Source: Nageia nagi
Taxonomy: Eukaryota > Pinophyta
NCBI GenBank assembly: GCA_050084985.1
Contig: JBITNC010000001.1
Coordinates: forward strand, 171,802,001-171,866,000
DNA length: 64,000 nt
Reading direction: 5' to 3'
The notes under the pieces were generated by a model, which saw only the letters and a program-made list of their open reading frames with translations, was not told where the DNA came from and searched no databases. Positions 59,694 to 64,000 of the stretch are shown piece after piece. Each line of letters opens with the position of its first letter. Position 1 is the first letter of the stretch. Made by a program: the position numbers and the translations under genes.

Positions 59694-60560
59694 ATGGGAG
59701 ACACCTTCTTACCCAAGCACATTCTTGACAATTCCAACTATGGTATTTAGGAACTTCAAATGAAAGTTGAATGGCAAGAAAAGAAACTATGGTAGATAGT
59801 TAATGAAAACCTAGTTGCTCCTACATATAAGAAGGCACATGAGGCTTACAATATAAATAATGAGTTGGCAATCTCTATGATTTTCTGCGTAGTGTCAATT
59901 GAAGTGTTGCTTATGATCTCTTCATAAACCTCTACAAAGGAATCATGCGATAAGCTCAAGAAAATTTACTTAAGGTCCAATTTTTTAAAAAGGTTCACCA
60001 TTCTCCAAAAGTTGCTTCAATTTCATCAAGGGGAAGATGAAAATGTTGCAATCTATTTGAACAAGATCATTGACATTTGGACCCAACTTGGTTATGGTTG
60101 CAATTAGATCAAGGATGAGTTCATTATCTTCATCATTCTTCAAAGCCTTTATTCAAATTTTAATCACTTTATGATAATTATTGAGACTAGGATTGATGAA
60201 GAAGAAGAAGTATTTTCTCTCGAGAACCTTTCAAGGCTCCTTTTGAAGCATAAAGAAACTCTTAACAAAAATGTATTGATCTCTTCTCCAAAGAAAAATA
60301 ATGTTGCTCTAGGAGCAACCCAAACTCCTTTTAATAAGAAGTTCAAGCATTACAAGAAGTCCTTTCTTGCTACCTATAATAAGTTTGAAAAGAAGTACAA
60401 CAATAACTACAAATAAAGAGATGGAAAGGGCAAAGCAAAATAACCAAATCCCAAGGAAAAATTGGATGGTAATTGTAACTTTTGTGGTGGCTATGGTCAT
60501 AAATAATTTGATTGCTACAAGAGGAAAAGAGAAGAAAAGAAAAAGGGAAATTTAAATATG
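59694..60560 (+). pseudogene. gag relic of copia element E
   Basis: The ATG at 59694 opens MGDTFLPKHILDNSNY. Broken frames continue through the UBN2-type gag with FHQGEDENVAIYLNKIIDIW and IKDEFIIFIILQSLYSNFNH. A basic stretch follows, then a zinc knuckle CNFCGGYGHKxFDCYKRK (about 60474-60525) in which one codon is a stop. It would form the particle shell. Confidence 0.75.
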
Positions 60561-60639
60561 AAAAAATTTAAAGGGAAGAAGAATATTAAAGTTGTTTTAT
60601 TTATGCTATTTACTCCATGACTCGTATTTTCTCGATTGA

Positions 60640-61930
60640 TTGAATTGTTGACTCTGGGTGTACTAATCACTTGTACTTTGAAAAGGATATGTTTAAAATT
60701 TTTCATAAGCATAGAAAGGATGCAGTTATGATAGATGATAATTAAATCCTTGAATTCTAATGGATTGGGAGTGTGTTTATTCATAAAAAGGTTTTTGAAA
60801 ATGTGCTCTATATGCCTAAGCTCATAATGGACCTTCTTTCCATAATTCAAGTTGTAAAGAAAGAATACTCATTTGAGTTCAACTCACACTCTTGGTACAC
60901 TAAGAAAGGACTTGCTATTTTAGTGAAAGGATCAATGAAATATGATCTCTATATTGTGGATCTAGTTCCAATAAAGATGTATCTTGCTATGAATGTTTTC
61001 TTTAGGGGTAATCTTTGGCACCAATGTTTAGGGAACCTTAACCACAAAAGTATTCAAGTCATGAAAGACCAAGAGCTTGTGCAAGGTTTTCCTTTGATTT
61101 CACCCATAATTAGTTTATGTGAGAAGTGCATCTTAGGCAAGATGAATAGATAAATATTTGAAAAAGATAAGGTAATAAGGGCCACCCAATCATTTTAGCT
61201 TATGCATTCAAATTTGATGGGTCCTTTTTAGACTAAGTCTCTTGGAGGAGCATCTTATGTCTTAACCTTCATTGACGATTTCAATAGGATGAAATTTGGT
61301 TATCTACTTGAGCACAAGGATCAAACCTTTGATAAGTTCAAATATTTTAAGGCCTTCGTTGAAAATCAAATAGATCTTAAAATCAAGATGTTGAGTTCAA
61401 ATAATGGGATGAGTATAATAATAATGAATTTAATGCCTATTATGCTAAGTATGAGATCAAGAGGTAGTTTATGATTCCTTACACTCCTCAACAAAATGGT
61501 ATTACCGAAAGGAAAAATAGGATAATTATGGAGATGGCTAGATGCATGTTGGTAAATCTTCCTAGTTTCCTATGGGGTGAAGATGTGAGCACTGCTATTT
61601 ACATCTTGAATAGGTATCCCACAAAATCCATTGAGGGAAAAACTCCTTTTGAGGCATAGATAGAAAATAAACCTAACATTTATCACTTTAGGATGTTTGG
61701 TTATGAAGCCTTCTCTTACATTATTTCTAAGAAAAAGAAGAAGTTGGATAAGAGAGTTGAAAAATGTATATTTTTGGGCTATGATAGTAAACATAGAGGC
61801 TATAGGCTCTACTCTTCATCCTATAGAGAAGTGTTCATCTCAAAGGATGTAAAGTTCAATAAACTTCCTAAGAAATTTGCTTCTAATAAGGATGTTGATG
61901 ATCTAGATGAGTCTTTAGTTTCACCTAAGT
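60640..61930 (+). pseudogene. Protease and integrase relic of copia element E
   Basis: The protease active site IVDSGCTNHLYFEKDMF is intact at 60643 in a frame that breaks soon after. The GAG-pre-integrase domain (60773-61153) reads VLYMPKLIMDLLSI and LWHQCLGNLNHKSIQVM with LCEKCILGK, giving the HHCC zinc site. The integrase core follows in pieces: VLTFIDDFNRMK, then SNNGMS in place of the usual DNGxEF, then IPYTPQQNGITERKNR (61.47 kb). The C-terminal segment (61693-61932) reads KCIFLGYDSKHRGYRLY. Several stops and the altered DNG site disable it. Confidence 0.8.
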
Positions 61931-61998
61931 GATTGAATATTAATCTAGATAAGTCACCTCAAGAGTAAAATTCTTCAACTCAAAGTATAACAAGAAGT

Positions 61999-63690
61999 AT
62001 GACCTTGAATAAATCCTTATTTTCCAAATTTGATAACAAAAATGAGCCCTCATCATTTAAGGAAGCTTTAAAGCATGAGTGTTGGATGGAAGCCATGAAA
62101 GTGGAGTATGAGACACTTATGAAAAATAAAACTTGGAACTTTGTTCCTTATCCCATTGAGAGGAATGTGATTGGCAATAAATGGATCTACAAGGTCAAGT
62201 ATAATTTAGTTGAGGATATTAAAAAATATAAGGCAAGCTTAATGGCTAAATCTTTTACTCAAAAATACATGAGACACTTATGAAAAATAAAACTTGAGAC
62301 TTGGTTCCTTATCCCATATAAGTGGATCTACAAGGTCAAGTATAATTTAGTTTGGGATATTAAGAAATATAAGGCAAGGTTAATGGCCAAAGCTTTTACT
62401 CAGAAATACAAATTTTATTATGAGGAAACCTTTGATTCTATGGAAAAATGCCCACTGTTAGGATAATCTTTGCTCTTTAAATAGCTTTGGGATGGAAGGT
62501 TTTTCAACTTGATGTAAAAAATATATTTCTTAATGATGACTTATATATGGAAATCTACATGAATCAACTAGAACGGTTTGTTGTGGAAGGAAAAGAGTTT
62601 TTAATGTGCAAGCTAAAGAAATCATTGTATGTACTTAAGCAAGCCCTTAGAGCATGGTATAAGAAGATTTCAAGTTACTTTGCAGATATTGGATTCTCAA
62701 ACTGCTTCTTTAACTTTGACATATATGTGCTCAATAAGAGAAAATATATGATCTTAGTTGTCCTCTACATGGATGATCTTCTAACCATTAGGAAAAATGA
62801 TGAAATTATCCAATAGTGCATATTCAATCTTAAAGTAACATTTGAAATGAATGATCCTGGTCTCTTTCACTACTACCTTGGAATGTAAGTGTACTAATAC
62901 AAGGATTTTACTTATGTTAGTTAATCCAAGTATATATCATACATCTTGCAAAAGTTTGGAATGAAGGAGTGCAAATCTATTGTGATCTCGTTCTCTCTTG
63001 GAATCATTTTATCTCTTAGCTCCAACTCTTAGTTGGCAAATGATATGACTTATAGGAAATTAATTGGCAGTCTTATTTATTTTACTATTTCTAAGCTAGA
63101 TATTATCTTTGCAATGAATCTGATAGTAGAGTTTATGCAAAAATGATATGTTGAGAAACTCAATGTTGTTAAGAAAATATTAAGGTATGTTGCAGGAATA
63201 AAGGATCTTACTCTCAAGTATTCCAAGTTCCTTTGTTTATTTTCTCAGGGTTCTTAGATTTTAACTATGGGGGAGGTAGAGATTACAAGAAATCAACCTC
63301 TACATATATGTTTAGCATTGGTTTAGGTGCTATCTCTTGGTCTTATAAGAAGTAGCCTATTGTTTCTCTTTCTACCATAGAAGCCAAATACTAATCCATG
63401 TCTATTACTGCCTAGAAAGCTATTTAGCTTAGGCATATTCTAAACAAAATTAGGTATGAGCAAGCTCACCCATCTCAAATTTCTTCAAAAAATCATTTGG
63501 CTATTTCTTTAGCTAAGAATCCTATTTTTCATTAGATAATAAAACATGTAATTCGAACACACTTCATCAAGGAAAAGGTTCTAGATAGTATCATACACTT
63601 GTAGTATTGTCCATCTACTATGAACTCCATTGATTTATTCACTAAACCCCTTTCTGAAGCTCAATTTTGAAAGCTTAAGGATTCTATTAG
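61999..63690 (+). pseudogene. RT and RNase H relic of copia element E, with internal duplication
   Basis: The RT begins PSSFKEALKHECWMEAMKVE and NKTWNFVPYPIERNVIGNKW. A 161-bp segment (62108-62268) is then repeated as 141 bp (62269-62409). The second part (62487-62816) has VFQLDVKNIFLNDDLYMEIY and VVLYMDDLLTI, where YMDD replaces the usual YVDD. RNase H segments follow with RKLIGSLIYFTISKLDIIFA (63.05 kb) and relics of the C-terminal part to about 63.69 kb. Many stops interrupt it. Confidence 0.8.
62108..62409 (+). repeat. Tandem duplication inside copia RT
   Basis: ATGAGACACTTATGAAAAAT begins at 62108 and again at 62269. Both copies run to TTTTACTCA(A/G)AAATAC. The second copy lacks about 20 bases (the GAGAGGAATGTG region). 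Confidence 0.8.
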
Positions 63691-63716
63691 GTTAGTGCCC
63701 TCAAGGGTGAGTGAAG

Positions 63717-64000
63717 TTTGAATTCTTATGTTGAATTCATGTTTGTAATAATAACTCCACCTCTAGGAGAATTTTTGGCTATATAATGTTAATCTGTGTG
63801 GCTAGTTCTTCTTATGCAATAAACTATTTATACATTTTGAGCATATAATAGATCATAATTAGCATTGTTTATTTATCCATATGGTAAGAACTTGTATGTG
63901 CATATGATGAATCTTTTTTGCACTGTTCAATTATCCATATGTAAAGAACTCATATGTATCTTTTAGAATTATTTAGTTATCCTTATGTGAAGAACTCATA
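63717..64000 (+). repeat. Possible start of the 3' LTR of element E
   Basis: The sequence after the presumed polypurine tract is non-coding. Three related blocks of the form TTATCCATATG-N-AAGAACTCATATG occur near 63875, 63930 and 63979. The window ends before a full LTR could be confirmed. Confidence 0.35.

Larger units (their letters stand above)
59694..63716 (+). mobile_element. Ty1/copia retrotransposon E, degenerate, 5' LTR not found
   Basis: The plus-strand order is gag, protease, integrase, RT and RNase H, which is the copia order (integrase before RT). A purine-rich GGGTGAGTGAAG near 63704-63716 could be the polypurine tract, with a 3' LTR then running off the window. All domains are frame-broken. 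Confidence 0.8.

Noticed and set aside
1-64000. tRNA, rRNA or other structured RNA genes
   Set aside because: I found only primer-site complements of tRNA-Met in LTR elements and no cloverleaf or rRNA-like sequence. A covariance-model scan would be needed to exclude small RNAs.

Overview
This window looks like nuclear DNA of a large-genome seed plant, most likely a conifer or other gymnosperm. It is AT-rich and almost entirely filled with old, mutated, nested retrotransposons: Ty3/gypsy, Ty1/copia, LINE-type and small non-autonomous LTR elements. One real plant gene is stretched over about 21 kb by transposon-filled introns. No bacterial operons, CRISPR arrays or RNA genes are visible. REGION 1 (1-9.5 kb): a decayed gypsy protease fragment (about 0.8-1.4 kb), then a minus-strand L1-type LINE (about 2.1-8.54 kb) interrupted by the 3' end of a second LINE on the plus strand (about 5.89-6.81 kb). 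REGION 2 (9.98-30.87 kb, minus strand): a complete three-exon gene of the DUF1068 / ELMO-NKS1 family, a Golgi membrane protein linked to pectin synthesis and cell adhesion. It encodes 204 residues: exon 1 at 30656-30869, a 24-nt microexon at 24406-24429, and exon 3 at 9980-10356. Intron 2 (14.0 kb) holds a LINE ORF1 relic, an array of about 240-bp repeats, a second LINE RT relic, a GC-rich minisatellite and a 3.5-kb hAT transposon with an 8-bp target duplication. Intron 1 (6.2 kb) holds gypsy integrase and gag relics. REGION 3 (30.9-37.0 kb): the upstream flank of the gene, a LINE RT relic cut by an LTR, and a 2.5-kb non-autonomous LTR element (G) with a perfect 5-bp target duplication. REGION 4 (37.998-59.169 kb): a small LTR element (A, about 3.1 kb without its insertion) carrying a copia-like gag relic and a 274-codon ORF of unknown function. 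It is split by an 18-kb insertion (38959-56995), itself bounded by a 5-bp duplication ATTGC. REGION 5 (59.69-64 kb): a degenerate Ty1/copia element (E) with gag, protease, integrase, RT and RNase H. The most unusual structure is the 18-kb insertion. It contains two related gypsy elements of the Tat lineage tail to tail: C on the plus strand (5' LTR, gag, antisense plant-mobile-domain relic) and B on the minus strand (two LTRs, gag and full-length pol), plus a lone C-type LTR (D) at the far end. Both outer edges are U3 LTR ends. The D/B junction reads LTR-TTT-AAA-LTR, which is what end-joining of two unprocessed cDNA ends would give, and the C/B junction has a similar signature. My interpretation is that several retrotransposon cDNAs were joined end to end before integrating as one molecule; this is an inference from junction sequences read by eye.
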